Source of the DNA: HGM11501 sp045123995
GTDB lineage: Bacteria > Bacillota > Clostridia > CAKSNL01 > HGM11501
NCBI GenBank assembly: GCA_045123995.1
Contig: JBGVKY010000014.1
Span: 186,001-250,000 of the forward strand
Length of the DNA: 64,000 bases
Direction of reading: 5' to 3'
Shown here in pieces: positions 8,875 through 17,458 of this stretch (positions are counted from its first letter, which is position 1; every line of letters starts with the position of its first letter). Under the pieces are notes generated by a model. It worked only from the letters and a program-made list of their open reading frames with translations, was not told the DNA's origin and did no database searches. A program made the position numbers and the translations under genes.

Positions 8875-9177
8875 ATGGTAAAACATATTATACTCTGGAA
8901 TCTTAAAGAAGAATTTGACGAAATAAGAAAAGAAGAAATAAAAAAAGGTATAAAAGAAAATTTGGAAGGACTTAAGGGAAAAATCCCCGGTCTTTTGGAA
9001 ATTAAGGTAATAACAAAATATCTTGAAAGTTCAAATGTTGATGTTATGCTGGATTCTACCTTTGAAAGTGAAGAATCTCTTAAAATTTATTCCAAGCATC
9101 CCTCGCACGTATATGTGGCAGATACTTTTGTGAGACCTTACACTGCTAAAAGAAGCTGTATTGATTTTGAAATTTAA
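8875..9177 (+). CDS. Dabb (stress-responsive alpha/beta barrel) family protein
   Basis: About 100 residues, opening MVKHIILWNLKE, the standard first strand of dimeric alpha/beta-barrel (Dabb, ferredoxin-like) proteins, and containing FESEESLKIYSKHPSH, the helix before the last strand. The start at 8875 is set by AGGAGG eight bases upstream; an upstream in-frame ATG at 8854 overlaps the previous gene and has no such site. The biochemical role in Bacillota is unknown. It sits between the GtrA-GNAT gene and polC with short gaps, so all may be transcribed together. Confidence 0.8.
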   Translation: MVKHIILWNLKEEFDEIRKEEIKKGIKENLEGLKGKIPGLLEIKVITKYLESSNVDVMLDSTFESEESLKIYSKHPSHVYVADTFVRPYTAKRSCIDFEI

Positions 9178-9189
9178 GGATTGAATAAA

Positions 9190-12100
9190 ATGTTAAGTGA
9201 AAAGCTTAAGGGCGTTAAAGTTCCGCCCTCATTGGAAGAAGCAGAAATTATAAATTTTGAAATTGACAAAAAAGGGCGAACCATAGCCCTTTCTTTGTCG
9301 TTGGAAAAATTAGTCGGGGCAGGGGAATTTGAGTCTCTTAAATCAGAGATGGTAAGCTTTTATAAATTGTCGGATTGTAATATTTCTGTGTTCTATTCAG
9401 GGGCATCAATGGATAAGGAATTTTTTGCTTCCTATTATCCCAATCTTTTATGGGAATTAAAGAAAATAGAGCCTGCCTTTTATTATATGCTTATGGGAAG
9501 CAGGATTGAGTTTTCGAAAGAAAAGCTTTATATAACCTTAATCCACGGCGGGATGGAAATGCTCACAATAAAAAAATGCGACAAGCTTATTCATAAGATT
9601 ATTTTAGATCAGACAAATCTTTCAGTGGAAATTGAGTTTATAGACAAGAAAGAAAATGTAAAAATGCCAAAGCTTCAGGAAATACATTATGAGGCGGAGG
9701 AAAAAGCGCCCAAAAAGGTGGTGCAGAAAACCACAAGCGGAGATGTAATTTTAGGAAAGAGCATCAAGGGTGAAATTATAAAAATTGACGATATTTCGGA
9801 GGAAACCGATAAAATCATCATAAAAGGCGATATTTTGTCCGTTGATACAAAGGAACTTAAAAGTAAAAAGGTTATTGTCAAGTTTATTATGACTGATAAC
9901 ACCAATTCCATCGGTTGTAAGTTTTTTGCATCCGGAGACAAGGTTGGCGAAATTTTAGAAGAGTTAAAACCCGGGGCGACAGTTTGCGTTCAGGGAGAAC
10001 TTCGTAATGACCCCTTTGAAAGAGAAGAGACCATTGCTGTAAGAAGCATAGAAAAAGCGGTTAAAAAAGTAAAGACGGACGATGCCGAAGTAAAAAGGGT
10101 AGAGCTTCACTGTCATACCCAGATGTCTGCCATGGATGCGGTATGCTCTGCAAAGGATGTGGTAAAACGTGCTATTTCCTGGGGAATGAAAGCAGTAGCT
10201 ATTACAGACCACGGTGTTGTTCAGTCCTATCCTGAAGCTTTAAAGGCAAAGGGAAAAGATCCCATTAAGATTATTTACGGAGTAGAGGGATATTTGGTGC
10301 CTGATACCATTGATGCGGTTAAAAATCAGAAAAGCTATTCCATGGATGATGAGTTCGTCATATTCGATATTGAAACCACGGGTCTTGACAAAATTACTGA
10401 TGTTATAACTGAAATCGGTGCCGTAAAAATTAAAAAAGGACAGGTAGTAGATACTTTTTCAACATTCTGTGACCCTCTTCGCCATATACCGCCTAAAATA
10501 ACGGAGCTTACAGGAATAACAGACGAAATGGTAAAAGGAGCTCCTTTGGAAAAGGAAGCTGTTAAAAGTTTTCTTGATTTTTGCGGTGACGCACCGGTAA
10601 TTGCTCATAATGCAAAATTTGACACGGGATTTATAAAAGAGGCGGCACATAGAAACGACCTTGAATTCAATAATACTATAATCTGTACCCTTATATTAGC
10701 TCAGGCTCTTTTGCCTGAACTTAAAAAGCATAAGCTTAATTTAATTGCGGATTATCTAAATATAGATAATCCCAATCATCACAGAGCGGTAAACGATGCG
10801 GACGTTACAGGAAAAATATGGAACGAATTTGTCCGCAAAATGAAAAATCTGGGCATAAGCGATGTTCTTGACATCAACAGGGTTTTAGGTGGACAGATAG
10901 ACATAAAGAAAACTAAAAACTGCTATCATGTTATAATTTTAATAAAGGAATTTTGCGGGATAAAAAATCTTTATAAAATAATAACAGAATCTCATCTTAA
11001 ATATCTTGGGAGAACGCCAAGAATTCCCAAAAGTCTTTTGGAAAAGCACCGTGAAGGTCTCTTGGTAGGCTCTGCCTGCGAGGCGGGAGAACTTTACCGT
11101 GCCATGGTTGAGGGCAAAAATGAAAGCGAAATTGAAGCTATAGGCTCTTTTTATGACTATTTTGAAATACAGCCTCTTAAAAACAACTCCTTCATGATAA
11201 GAGAAGGTACTGTTAAGGGCGAAAATGAGCTTATAGACCTTAATAAAAGAATTTTAGCTCTGGGTGATAAACTGGGCAAAATGACGGTTGCAACCTGCGA
11301 TACACACTTTTTAGACCCTGAAGACGAAGTTTACAGAAGAATTTTAATGGATTCCAAGGGCTTTGCCGATGCGGATAATCAGGCTCCTTTGTACTTCAGA
11401 AATACAGAGGAAATGCTTAATGAATTTAAGTATTTAGGGGATAGAGCATACGAGGTGGTAGTTGAAAATACCAATAAGATAGCGGACATGATTGAGGATG
11501 TTGTGCCCATAAAGGACGGAAACTATCCTCCTACCATCGAAAACAGTGCCGAGGAATTAAAAAAGCTTTGCTACGACAAGGCACACGCTCTTTACGGAGA
11601 TCCTCTGCCTGAATTTGTGGCGGACCGACTTGAAAAAGAAATTAATCCCATTATAAATAACGGTTATGACGTTATGTATATGATAGCGCAGAAGCTCGTT
11701 AAAAAATCTAATGATGACGGATATATAGTTGGTTCCCGAGGCTCTGTCGGTTCCTCGTTTGTTGCCTTTTTATCTGGAATTACAGAGATAAATTCTCTTC
11801 CGGCTCATTATCTTTGCCCTGAATGCAAATATCTTGAATTTCCAAAGGTTTTGCCGGGTCTTTCAGGCTGTGACCTGCCAGATAAGAAATGCCCTAATTG
11901 CGGAGGAGTTCTTTCAAAAGAGGGACACGATATTCCCTTTGAGACCTTCCTTGGCTTTAATGCCGATAAGGTTCCGGATATTGACTTAAACTTCTCCGGA
12001 GACTATCAGACAAAGGCACACAAATATACAGGTGAGCTTTTTGGCGAAGGCTATGTATTCAAGGCAGGAACTATCGGCACAGTGGCTGAGAAAACCGCTT

Positions 12101-13407
12101 ACGGATTTGTAAAGAAGTATTTTGAAAAAAGGGGAATAAGAAAGAGAGAAGCTGAGGTTGAAAGACTTAAACTTGGTTGTACCGGAGTTAAGAGAACAAC
12201 AGGTCAGCATCCCGGCGGTGTTATTGTTTGTCCGAAAAATTTAGACATTCACGACTTCACTCCCGTTCAGCATCCTGCGGATGATGCCGAAAGCGATGTA
12301 ATAACAACTCATTTCGACTATCATTCCATTCACGATAACCTTTTGAAGCTTGACATACTTGGACATGACGATCCGACGGTTATAAGAATGCTTGAGGACC
12401 TTACGGGAACAAAGGTTCAGAGTATAAATCTGGATGATGAAAAAACTATGAGTCTGTTCTCTTCAACTGAGGCTCTGGGCGTAACGCCCGAAGCAATCGA
12501 CAGCCTTGTGGGAACTTACGGAATCCCTGAATTCGGTACAAGGATAGTAAGAAACATGCTTGTGGAAACCAAACCTAAAACCTTTTCAGAGCTTATCAGA
12601 ATAAGCGGACTTTCCCACGGGACAGACGTGTGGTTTGGAAATGCACAGGATCTGGTAAATTCAAAAACCTGCACTTTAAATAGCTGTATCTGCACAAGAG
12701 ATGATATTATGGCATATTTAATTGCACAGGGAATGCCCAACGGAGTGGCATTCAAGATAATGGAGTCCGTAAGAAAGGGAAAAGGATTGACTGATGAGTG
12801 GCAGGAAGCTATGAAAGAAAACAATGTTCCCCAGTGGTACATTGATTCGTGTCTTAAAATCAAGTATATGTTCCCCAAGGCTCATGCAGCGGCTTATGTT
12901 ACCAATGCTTTCAGAATTGCATGGTATAAGGTTCATTACCCAATCGACTTTTATATAGCCTACTATACAGTGCGCGCAGATGATTTCGATTACGAAATGA
13001 TGACAAAAGGGTATGATTATACCAATGACAAAATAAAAGAGTTTGAAAAAATGGGAAAAGCTATATCAACCAGAGAAAAGGGGCTTAAGACCATTCTTGA
13101 AATATGCAGGGAAATGTATGCCAGAGGCATTGAATTTGCACCTATTGATCTTTATAAATCCCATGCTACTAAGTTTCTTAAAGATGAAGAGGGCAGGATA
13201 ATTCCGCCTTTATCTTCCATCGCAAACTTAGGAGGCGTAGCTGCGAACCAGATTATGGAGGCAAGGGAGAGCGGAGAATTCTTCTCAGTTGAGGATATAA
13301 GACAAAGAGCTCATATAGGAAAAGCCACCACAGACTTGCTTAAAAATGCGGGTTGCTTAAACGGATTATCCGAAAGCAGTCAGATGACATTTTTTGACGA
13401 AATATAA
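9190..13407 (+). CDS. polC: DNA polymerase III alpha subunit, Gram-positive PolC type
   Basis: The main replicative polymerase of Bacillota. About 1405 residues in PolC order: N-terminal domain, OB fold, PHP domain (ELHCHTQMSAMD near 305) interrupted by a DEDDh 3'-5' exonuclease (VIFDIETTGLD near 391), then the C-family polymerase with GSRGSVGSSF and the catalytic PDIDLNFSGDY near 928. A Cys4 zinc-binding insertion (CPEC...CPNC) lies just before that motif, as in other PolC proteins. Start ATG 9190 is preferred, nine bases after AAGGA; a TTG at 9181 touches that site. The C-terminus QMTFFDEI resembles a beta-clamp binding peptide (QxxLF type). Followed by a strong terminator. Confidence 0.97.
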   Translation: MLSEKLKGVKVPPSLEEAEIINFEIDKKGRTIALSLSLEKLVGAGEFESLKSEMVSFYKLSDCNISVFYSGASMDKEFFASYYPNLLWELKKIEPAFYYMLMGSRIEFSKEKLYITLIHGGMEMLTIKKCDKLIHKIILDQTNLSVEIEFIDKKENVKMPKLQEIHYEAEEKAPKKVVQKTTSGDVILGKSIKGEIIKIDDISEETDKIIIKGDILSVDTKELKSKKVIVKFIMTDNTNSIGCKFFASGDKVGEILEELKPGATVCVQGELRNDPFEREETIAVRSIEKAVKKVKTDDAEVKRVELHCHTQMSAMDAVCSAKDVVKRAISWGMKAVAITDHGVVQSYPEALKAKGKDPIKIIYGVEGYLVPDTIDAVKNQKSYSMDDEFVIFDIETTGLDKITDVITEIGAVKIKKGQVVDTFSTFCDPLRHIPPKITELTGITDEMVKGAPLEKEAVKSFLDFCGDAPVIAHNAKFDTGFIKEAAHRNDLEFNNTIICTLILAQALLPELKKHKLNLIADYLNIDNPNHHRAVNDADVTGKIWNEFVRKMKNLGISDVLDINRVLGGQIDIKKTKNCYHVIILIKEFCGIKNLYKIITESHLKYLGRTPRIPKSLLEKHREGLLVGSACEAGELYRAMVEGKNESEIEAIGSFYDYFEIQPLKNNSFMIREGTVKGENELIDLNKRILALGDKLGKMTVATCDTHFLDPEDEVYRRILMDSKGFADADNQAPLYFRNTEEMLNEFKYLGDRAYEVVVENTNKIADMIEDVVPIKDGNYPPTIENSAEELKKLCYDKAHALYGDPLPEFVADRLEKEINPIINNGYDVMYMIAQKLVKKSNDDGYIVGSRGSVGSSFVAFLSGITEINSLPAHYLCPECKYLEFPKVLPGLSGCDLPDKKCPNCGGVLSKEGHDIPFETFLGFNADKVPDIDLNFSGDYQTKAHKYTGELFGEGYVFKAGTIGTVAEKTAYGFVKKYFEKRGIRKREAEVERLKLGCTGVKRTTGQHPGGVIVCPKNLDIHDFTPVQHPADDAESDVITTHFDYHSIHDNLLKLDILGHDDPTVIRMLEDLTGTKVQSINLDDEKTMSLFSSTEALGVTPEAIDSLVGTYGIPEFGTRIVRNMLVETKPKTFSELIRISGLSHGTDVWFGNAQDLVNSKTCTLNSCICTRDDIMAYLIAQGMPNGVAFKIMESVRKGKGLTDEWQEAMKENNVPQWYIDSCLKIKYMFPKAHAAAYVTNAFRIAWYKVHYPIDFYIAYYTVRADDFDYEMMTKGYDYTNDKIKEFEKMGKAISTREKGLKTILEICREMYARGIEFAPIDLYKSHATKFLKDEEGRIIPPLSSIANLGGVAANQIMEARESGEFFSVEDIRQRAHIGKATTDLLKNAGCLNGLSESSQMTFFDEI

Positions 13408-13446
13408 TAAAAAGGACACAACGAAGCCGCTGTGTCCTTTTTATTA
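13405..13446. terminator. Terminator after polC
   Basis: AATAAAAAGGACACA pairs with TGTGTCCTTTTTATT around a ten-base loop and ends in T-rich sequence. The A-rich left side would also let it work on the other strand. Confidence 0.85.
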
Positions 13447-13492
13447 TATTTTTAAAACCACAATAAAAAAAGGAAAAAATGCCAAAAAAACG

Positions 13493-13521
13493 TTGACAAA
13501 TAAAGTTAGTTGTGTTAAACT
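13493..13521 (+). promoter_or_regulatory. feoA promoter
   Basis: Perfect TTGACA, a 17-base spacer and TAAACT as the -10. The operator-like repeat at 13503-13522 covers the spacer and -10, and a second copy lies just downstream, fitting repression by steric block. Confidence 0.7.
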
Positions 13522-13522
13522 T
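13503..13522. promoter_or_regulatory. Operator-like repeat, copy 1 (degenerate), over the feoA -10
   Basis: AAGTTAGTTGTGTTAAACTT matches copy 2 at 15 of 20 positions and keeps the AAGTTAG / AACTT ends. It overlaps the feoA -10, so a protein bound here would block polymerase. Confidence 0.5.
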
Positions 13523-13529
13523 CTTAATG

Positions 13530-13549
13530 AAGTTAGTGCAGTCTAACTT
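13530..13549. promoter_or_regulatory. Operator-like inverted repeat, copy 2, feoA leader
   Basis: AAGTTAGTGCAGTCTAACTT is an inverted repeat with AAGTTAG / CTAACTT arms, resembling binding sites of DtxR/IdeR/MntR-type metal repressors (TTAG...CTAA core). Its centre is 27 bases from copy 1. The identity of the repressor is inferred, since none is encoded here. Confidence 0.65.
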
Positions 13550-13602
13550 TCAAAACTTGCATTTGAAAAAATATTTCTAATATATTATTATAGGTGATAA
13601 TT

Positions 13603-13815
13603 ATGAATTTGTTTCAGGCGAAAGAAGGACAGGAATACATAATAAAGAAAATAGAAACAAATGATGAGGAATTAAATGCTTTTCTGTTTTCTCTGGGTGG
13701 TTATCCGGGGGAGAAAATCACGGTTGTAGCAAAAAGAAAAGGGAGCTGCACGGTTTCTATAAAAGATGGAAGATACAGCATTGATAATCAGTTGGCAGAG
13801 GCTATAATTATTTAA
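13603..13815 (+). CDS. feoA: FeoA, small SH3-like partner of the iron(II) transporter
   Basis: A 70-residue cytoplasmic SH3-fold protein that associates with FeoB during Fe(II) uptake. It has the characteristic SLGGYPGEKITVVAK turn and a C-terminal VSIKDGRYSIDNQLAEAIII strand pair, where FeoA normally has the self-ligand 'gtrialg...A' region. ATG 13603 follows AGGTG by six bases; a GTG at 13594 overlaps that site. Starts a feoA-feoB-small-protein unit and carries operator-like repeats over its promoter, indicating metal-dependent control. Confidence 0.88.
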   Translation: MNLFQAKEGQEYIIKKIETNDEELNAFLFSLGGYPGEKITVVAKRKGSCTVSIKDGRYSIDNQLAEAIII

Positions 13816-13823
13816 TTATAGCC
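13800..13823 (+). terminator. Perfect hairpin at the feoA stop, possible attenuator
   Basis: GGCTATAATTA and TAATTATAGCC are exact complements separated by two bases and include the feoA stop codon. A run of eight T starts 12 bases later rather than directly after the stem, so termination is uncertain; it may instead stabilise the mRNA end. Confidence 0.4.
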
Positions 13824-13849
13824 TTAATAAGCCTGTTTTTTTTGAAACC

Positions 13850-13869
13850 GGGTTAGTGGAGACTAACTT
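13850..13869. promoter_or_regulatory. Operator-like inverted repeat, copy 3, between feoA and feoB
   Basis: GGGTTAGTGGAGACTAACTT matches copy 2 at 16 of 20 positions and has a perfect GTTAGT/ACTAAC core. Its presence ahead of feoB suggests a second control point for the permease gene. Confidence 0.6.
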
Positions 13870-13903
13870 CATATATGTATTTATTAAAGAGGGGGAATAT
13901 ATT

Positions 13904-15931
13904 ATGAGAATTGCTTTAACAGGCAATCCAAACTCAGGTAAAACAACGATGTATAATGCCCTGACCGGATGTAACGAAAAAGTTGGTAACTGGGCGGGTG
14001 TTACAGTGGAAAAGAAAGAACATCCGGTAAGGAGAAAGTTTTATAAAGGGAAAGAAGAACTGATTGCAGTAGATTTGCCCGGCGCTTATTCTATGTCGCC
14101 CTTTACTTCCGAAGAAAGTATTACAAGCTCCTATGTAAAAAAAGAAAATCCTGATGTAATAATAAACATAGTTGATGGTACAAATTTGAGCAGGAGTTTA
14201 TTTTTTACAACCCAGCTTTTAGAACTTGGAATTCCTCTGGTTGTTGCCCTCAATAAAAGTGATATTAACAAAAAAAGAGGAAATAAAATCGATGCGGAAA
14301 GGCTTTCGCAAAAACTCGGTTGTCCTGTTATTGAAACCATATCAACTAAGGCAGGCGGACTTAAAGCTATAATCGAAGCGGCAGTAAAAAGAGTTGGGGT
14401 AAAACATCCTGTTATATATAAAAGTAATGATATTGACCTTACCAACAAACACGCTGTTATGGAAGAAGACAGAAAACGCTTTGAATTTGTTAATCAGATT
14501 GTAAAAGAAGTAGAAATCAGAAAAGTTTTAACGAAGGACAAGAATTTCGGAGACAAGATTGACGCGGTGCTTACAAATAAGTGGCTCGGTATTCCGATTT
14601 TTGCCGTTGTCATGTATCTCGTATTCCAGATTTCTCAGGTTTGGATAGGTACTCCTATTGCTGACTGGCTTGTTGGTTGGCTTGAAGTGTTCCAAGGTTG
14701 GGTTGGAGAACTTCTTGGTGAAGCAAATCCTCTGCTTTTAGCAATTTTAGTTGACGGAATAATAGGCGGTGTTGTGGCTGTAGTGGGATTCTTGCCGCTT
14801 GTTATGGTAATGTACTTTCTTATTGCACTTTTGGAAGATTGTGGATATATGTCAAGAGTCGCAGTTGTTCTTGACCCTATTTTCAAAAGAGTGGGTCTCT
14901 CCGGTAAATCGGTAATTCCTTTTGTTATTACAATAGGTTGTGCGGTTCCGGGGATTATGGCAAGTCGTACTATTAGAAATGAGCGTGAAAGAAGAGCTAC
15001 AGCAATGCTTACTCCGTTTATACCTTGCGGAGCAAAAATCCCCGTGATTGCCCTTTTTGCCGGTGTTTTTTTTGAAGATGCAGGTTGGGTAAGCACTCTT
15101 ATGTACCTTTCAGGTATCGTATTGATATTCTTGGGAGCTTTGCTTATAAATAAGATTACAGGATACAATGCAAGAAAATCATTCTTCATAATTGAATTGC
15201 CTGAATACAAGGTTCCTTCTTTCTGGGGAGCATTCAAGTCAATGTGCAGCCGTGGATGGGCTTACATAGTAAAAGCTGCCACAATCATTCTTCTTTGTAA
15301 TATGGCGGTTCAAATTATGCAGACATTTACATGGAGCTTCAAGGTTGCCGAAACCGCGGACTCTTCAATTTTAGCATCTATTGCCGGTCCCTTTGCTTAT
15401 ATACTCGTTCCTATTGTGGGTGTATTAAGCTGGCAGTTAGCGGCGGCAGCAGTAACAGGCTTTATTGCAAAGGAAAACGTTGTTGGAACCCTTGCGGTTT
15501 GCTTTGTAGGACTTGAAAATCTTATTGATACAGAAGAACTTGCTCTTATGGAAGGTGCAGGAGCGGAGGTTGCATCAGTATTCGCTATTACAAAGATTGC
15601 GGCACTTTCCTATCTTATGTTCAACCTTTATTCGCCTCCTTGCTTTGCGGCCATCGGTGCTATGAATGCAGAAATGAAAAGTGCAAAATGGCTTTGGGGC
15701 GGAATCGGTCTTCAGCTTTCCGTAGGATATACTGTTTCATATCTTTTATATACAATAGGAACTTTAATTACGAATCCTTCAGCTCTTGATATAAGGTTTG
15801 CTTTAGTTGGACTTTTAATTGTCCTTGCGGCTGCGAGTGTGATTCTATTCTTAATCGGAAAAACAAATAAAAGAAAAAAGATAGAAAAAATGTTGAAAAA
15901 TCAAAAGGAAAATCATGAAATAAGGGTGTAA
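13904..15931 (+). CDS. feoB: FeoB, GTP-dependent ferrous iron transporter
   Basis: Imports Fe(II) across the cell membrane. About 675 residues: an N-terminal G domain with GNPNSGKTT (G1, residues 7-15), DLPGAYS (G3) and NKSD (G4), a helical insertion domain to about residue 210, then a polytopic membrane part with the two Gate-type repeats (VIPFVITIGCAVPGIMASRT and the later FIAKENVVGTLAV segment). The Cys in IGCAVPG is the conserved transport-path residue. ATG 13904 follows GAGGGGG; a GTG at 13856 lies inside the operator and has no ribosome site. Cotranscribed with the small Cys-rich gene two bases downstream. Confidence 0.96.
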   Translation: MRIALTGNPNSGKTTMYNALTGCNEKVGNWAGVTVEKKEHPVRRKFYKGKEELIAVDLPGAYSMSPFTSEESITSSYVKKENPDVIINIVDGTNLSRSLFFTTQLLELGIPLVVALNKSDINKKRGNKIDAERLSQKLGCPVIETISTKAGGLKAIIEAAVKRVGVKHPVIYKSNDIDLTNKHAVMEEDRKRFEFVNQIVKEVEIRKVLTKDKNFGDKIDAVLTNKWLGIPIFAVVMYLVFQISQVWIGTPIADWLVGWLEVFQGWVGELLGEANPLLLAILVDGIIGGVVAVVGFLPLVMVMYFLIALLEDCGYMSRVAVVLDPIFKRVGLSGKSVIPFVITIGCAVPGIMASRTIRNERERRATAMLTPFIPCGAKIPVIALFAGVFFEDAGWVSTLMYLSGIVLIFLGALLINKITGYNARKSFFIIELPEYKVPSFWGAFKSMCSRGWAYIVKAATIILLCNMAVQIMQTFTWSFKVAETADSSILASIAGPFAYILVPIVGVLSWQLAAAAVTGFIAKENVVGTLAVCFVGLENLIDTEELALMEGAGAEVASVFAITKIAALSYLMFNLYSPPCFAAIGAMNAEMKSAKWLWGGIGLQLSVGYTVSYLLYTIGTLITNPSALDIRFALVGLLIVLAAASVILFLIGKTNKRKKIEKMLKNQKENHEIRV

Positions 15932-15933
15932 TT

Positions 15934-16089
15934 ATGGCAGATATAATTTCCTTGATAATTATTTTTTCGGTAATAGTAGGGGCAGTTTTATATCTTTTAA
16001 GAGCTAAAAAAAGAGGAGAAAAATGTATAGGCTGTCCTTATGCGAAACAATGTAAAAAAGAAAATTGCGAAAAAAATAAGACTGCTTGA
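15934..16089 (+). CDS. FeoB-associated Cys-rich membrane protein
   Basis: 51 residues: a single N-terminal membrane helix (ISLIIIFSVIVGAVLYLL) followed by a basic cytoplasmic tail with CIGCPYAKQCKKENC. The one-helix plus CxxC...C...C layout directly after feoB defines the FeoB-associated Cys-rich protein family, thought to assist or sense Fe(II) during transport. It starts two bases after the feoB stop, and its own stop lies within the loop of the following terminator. Confidence 0.88.
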   Translation: MADIISLIIIFSVIVGAVLYLLRAKKRGEKCIGCPYAKQCKKENCEKNKTA

Positions 16090-16105
16090 GCAGTCTTATT
16101 TTTTT
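16070..16105. terminator. Two-way terminator between feo operon and the convergent murA group
   Basis: A 16-bp perfect stem (AAAAAAATAAGACTGC / GCAGTCTTATTTTTTT) with loop TTGA. It has T runs on both strands and overlaps the stop codons of both converging genes. Confidence 0.9.
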
Positions 16106-16689
16106 GAATCCTGAGGTTTTTTATTGAACTTTCTTCTGAAGTTTCTGTTATGCGGTTTAAAAGGAATTGGAGCAGGCTTATTTTCTCCATCTGGAGATGC
16201 GCTCTTAGCCTGTGCAACCGGTTTTTCTGACGGTTTTGTTTCTTCGGGTCTTTTATGATTAACAGAAGAATTTCTGTTTCTGTGATGGTTCTGATAATTA
16301 CCCTTTCCGTTTCTCTGTCCGTTGTGACGGTTATGATTTTTATGAGAGTCATCTGCTGTGCGGGATGAATGTTCGTGATTTCTCTGAGGAGCTTTCTTAA
16401 TAGGAACATCCACATCGGGAAGAGGGGGGATGGGATCGAATACCGTGGGAATTAAAAATATTTCGTCTCCGTCGATAATCTCGCATTCTTCAAAGGTTTT
16501 AGAAAGGTCTTCTAATGCTTTGCCGTTATGCATAACCTGAAATGTTTTGGGGTCACTTGAATCTACAATAAACTGAAATCCGATAAGTTTTTCAAGCATT
16601 ACTCCGACAGGGATATCACTCGTAAGACGGTACTTTAATTTTCTTGTATCGTCCTTTCCGTATATAAATGTGATTGTAAGCTTCTGCAT
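16096..16689 (-). CDS. Ubiquitin-fold (beta-grasp, YukD-like) domain protein with a basic disordered tail
   Basis: About 197 residues. Residues 1-85 read as a ubiquitin-like beta-grasp fold: opening strand KLTITFIYG, then MLEKLIGFQF, KTFQVMHNGKALEDLSKTF and the diagnostic end ECEIIDGDEIFLIPT, which resembles the last strand of ubiquitin and of YukD/EsaB. The rest is low complexity, rich in His, Asn, Arg, Lys and Pro, and looks unstructured and possibly nucleic-acid binding. No C-terminal Gly-Gly. Start at 16689 after AAAGGAA; the longer frame to 16734 has no clear site. Last gene after murA and the MBL hydrolase, with a 13-base gap. Function unknown. Confidence 0.65.
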   Translation of the reverse strand: MQKLTITFIYGKDDTRKLKYRLTSDIPVGVMLEKLIGFQFIVDSSDPKTFQVMHNGKALEDLSKTFEECEIIDGDEIFLIPTVFDPIPPLPDVDVPIKKAPQRNHEHSSRTADDSHKNHNRHNGQRNGKGNYQNHHRNRNSSVNHKRPEETKPSEKPVAQAKSASPDGENKPAPIPFKPHNRNFRRKFNKKPQDSKK

Positions 16690-16702
16690 AATAAAATTCC
16701 TT

Positions 16703-17458
16703 TCAAAATAAGCACGGAGTGCTTTTCTTTGCAATTTTCAAATTAAAGGGAAAATTCAATTCCCTTAAGGTATTAAAGGTTGAATTGAACGCTAAATCTT
16801 CTGTGTTGTTATGTTCGCTTAAATGGGCGAGAAGGAAGTTTTTGGTTCCGGATAAAAGAAGTTCTCTGCAAACCTTTGCACAGTCCAAATTAGAAAGATG
16901 CCCCTTTTCACTTTTTATTCTTGCTTTAAGAAAATAAGGATAAGGCCCGTTTTTAAGCATTTCTTCGTCGTGGTTTGATTCAATTATAACACCTTCTGAG
17001 CCCTTAAGATATGAAAACATTTCTTCTGTGACCAATCCTGTATCAGTGAGAATTGATACCTTGGAAAAAGACGTTGTAAACGTAAATCCCAGTGAAGAGG
17101 GGGTATCGTGAGAAGAAGCAAATGGTGTTACTGAAACATCATTTATGTAAAAAGACTCTCCTTCTTTTACTGTAATAAATTGTTCTTTTGGGATCAAAAT
17201 GCATTCTTTTTTTGTTTCCTCAGTTGTATATACGGGAATATCAAATTTCTTAGCCAGGATATGAGCTCCCTTAATGTGGTCTGTATGAGGATGGGTGATT
17301 AAAAGAGCATCAGGTTGGGAAATTCCCAGTTCTGATAAGCCTTCCATAGCTTTTTTAAGACTTATACCGCAATCGGTCATTATAAAAGTATTGCCCGACA
17401 AAATGATGCTTGAGTTTCCGCTGCTTCCGCTGGCAATGGTGCCTATCTTAAAGCTCAT
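16703..17458 (-). CDS. MBL-fold metallohydrolase, WalJ/YycJ-like
   Basis: 251 residues with the metallo-beta-lactamase metal motif THPHTDHI (HxHxDH) and the YycJ-type N-terminus IASGSSGNSSIIL, plus a later ASSHDTPSSLGF histidine and LLAHLSEHNN near the C-terminus. In Bacilli walJ lies in the walRK operon and has been proposed as a nuclease that coordinates replication and cell division; here it is linked to murA instead. Start ATG overlaps the murA stop by four bases (ATGA), so translation is probably coupled. Confidence 0.85.
   Translation of the reverse strand: MSFKIGTIASGSSGNSSIILSGNTFIMTDCGISLKKAMEGLSELGISQPDALLITHPHTDHIKGAHILAKKFDIPVYTTEETKKECILIPKEQFITVKEGESFYINDVSVTPFASSHDTPSSLGFTFTTSFSKVSILTDTGLVTEEMFSYLKGSEGVIIESNHDEEMLKNGPYPYFLKARIKSEKGHLSNLDCAKVCRELLLSGTKNFLLAHLSEHNNTEDLAFNSTFNTLRELNFPFNLKIAKKSTPCLF

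Noticed and set aside
14635..15237. 200-residue minus-strand frame opposite feoB
   Set aside because: It is antisense to conserved FeoB membrane helices, has no ribosome binding site and no recognisable protein; a shadow frame.
16038..16415. 125-residue minus-strand frame inside the ubiquitin-fold gene
   Set aside because: Same strand, other frame; low-complexity translation of the basic tail codons, no ribosome site.
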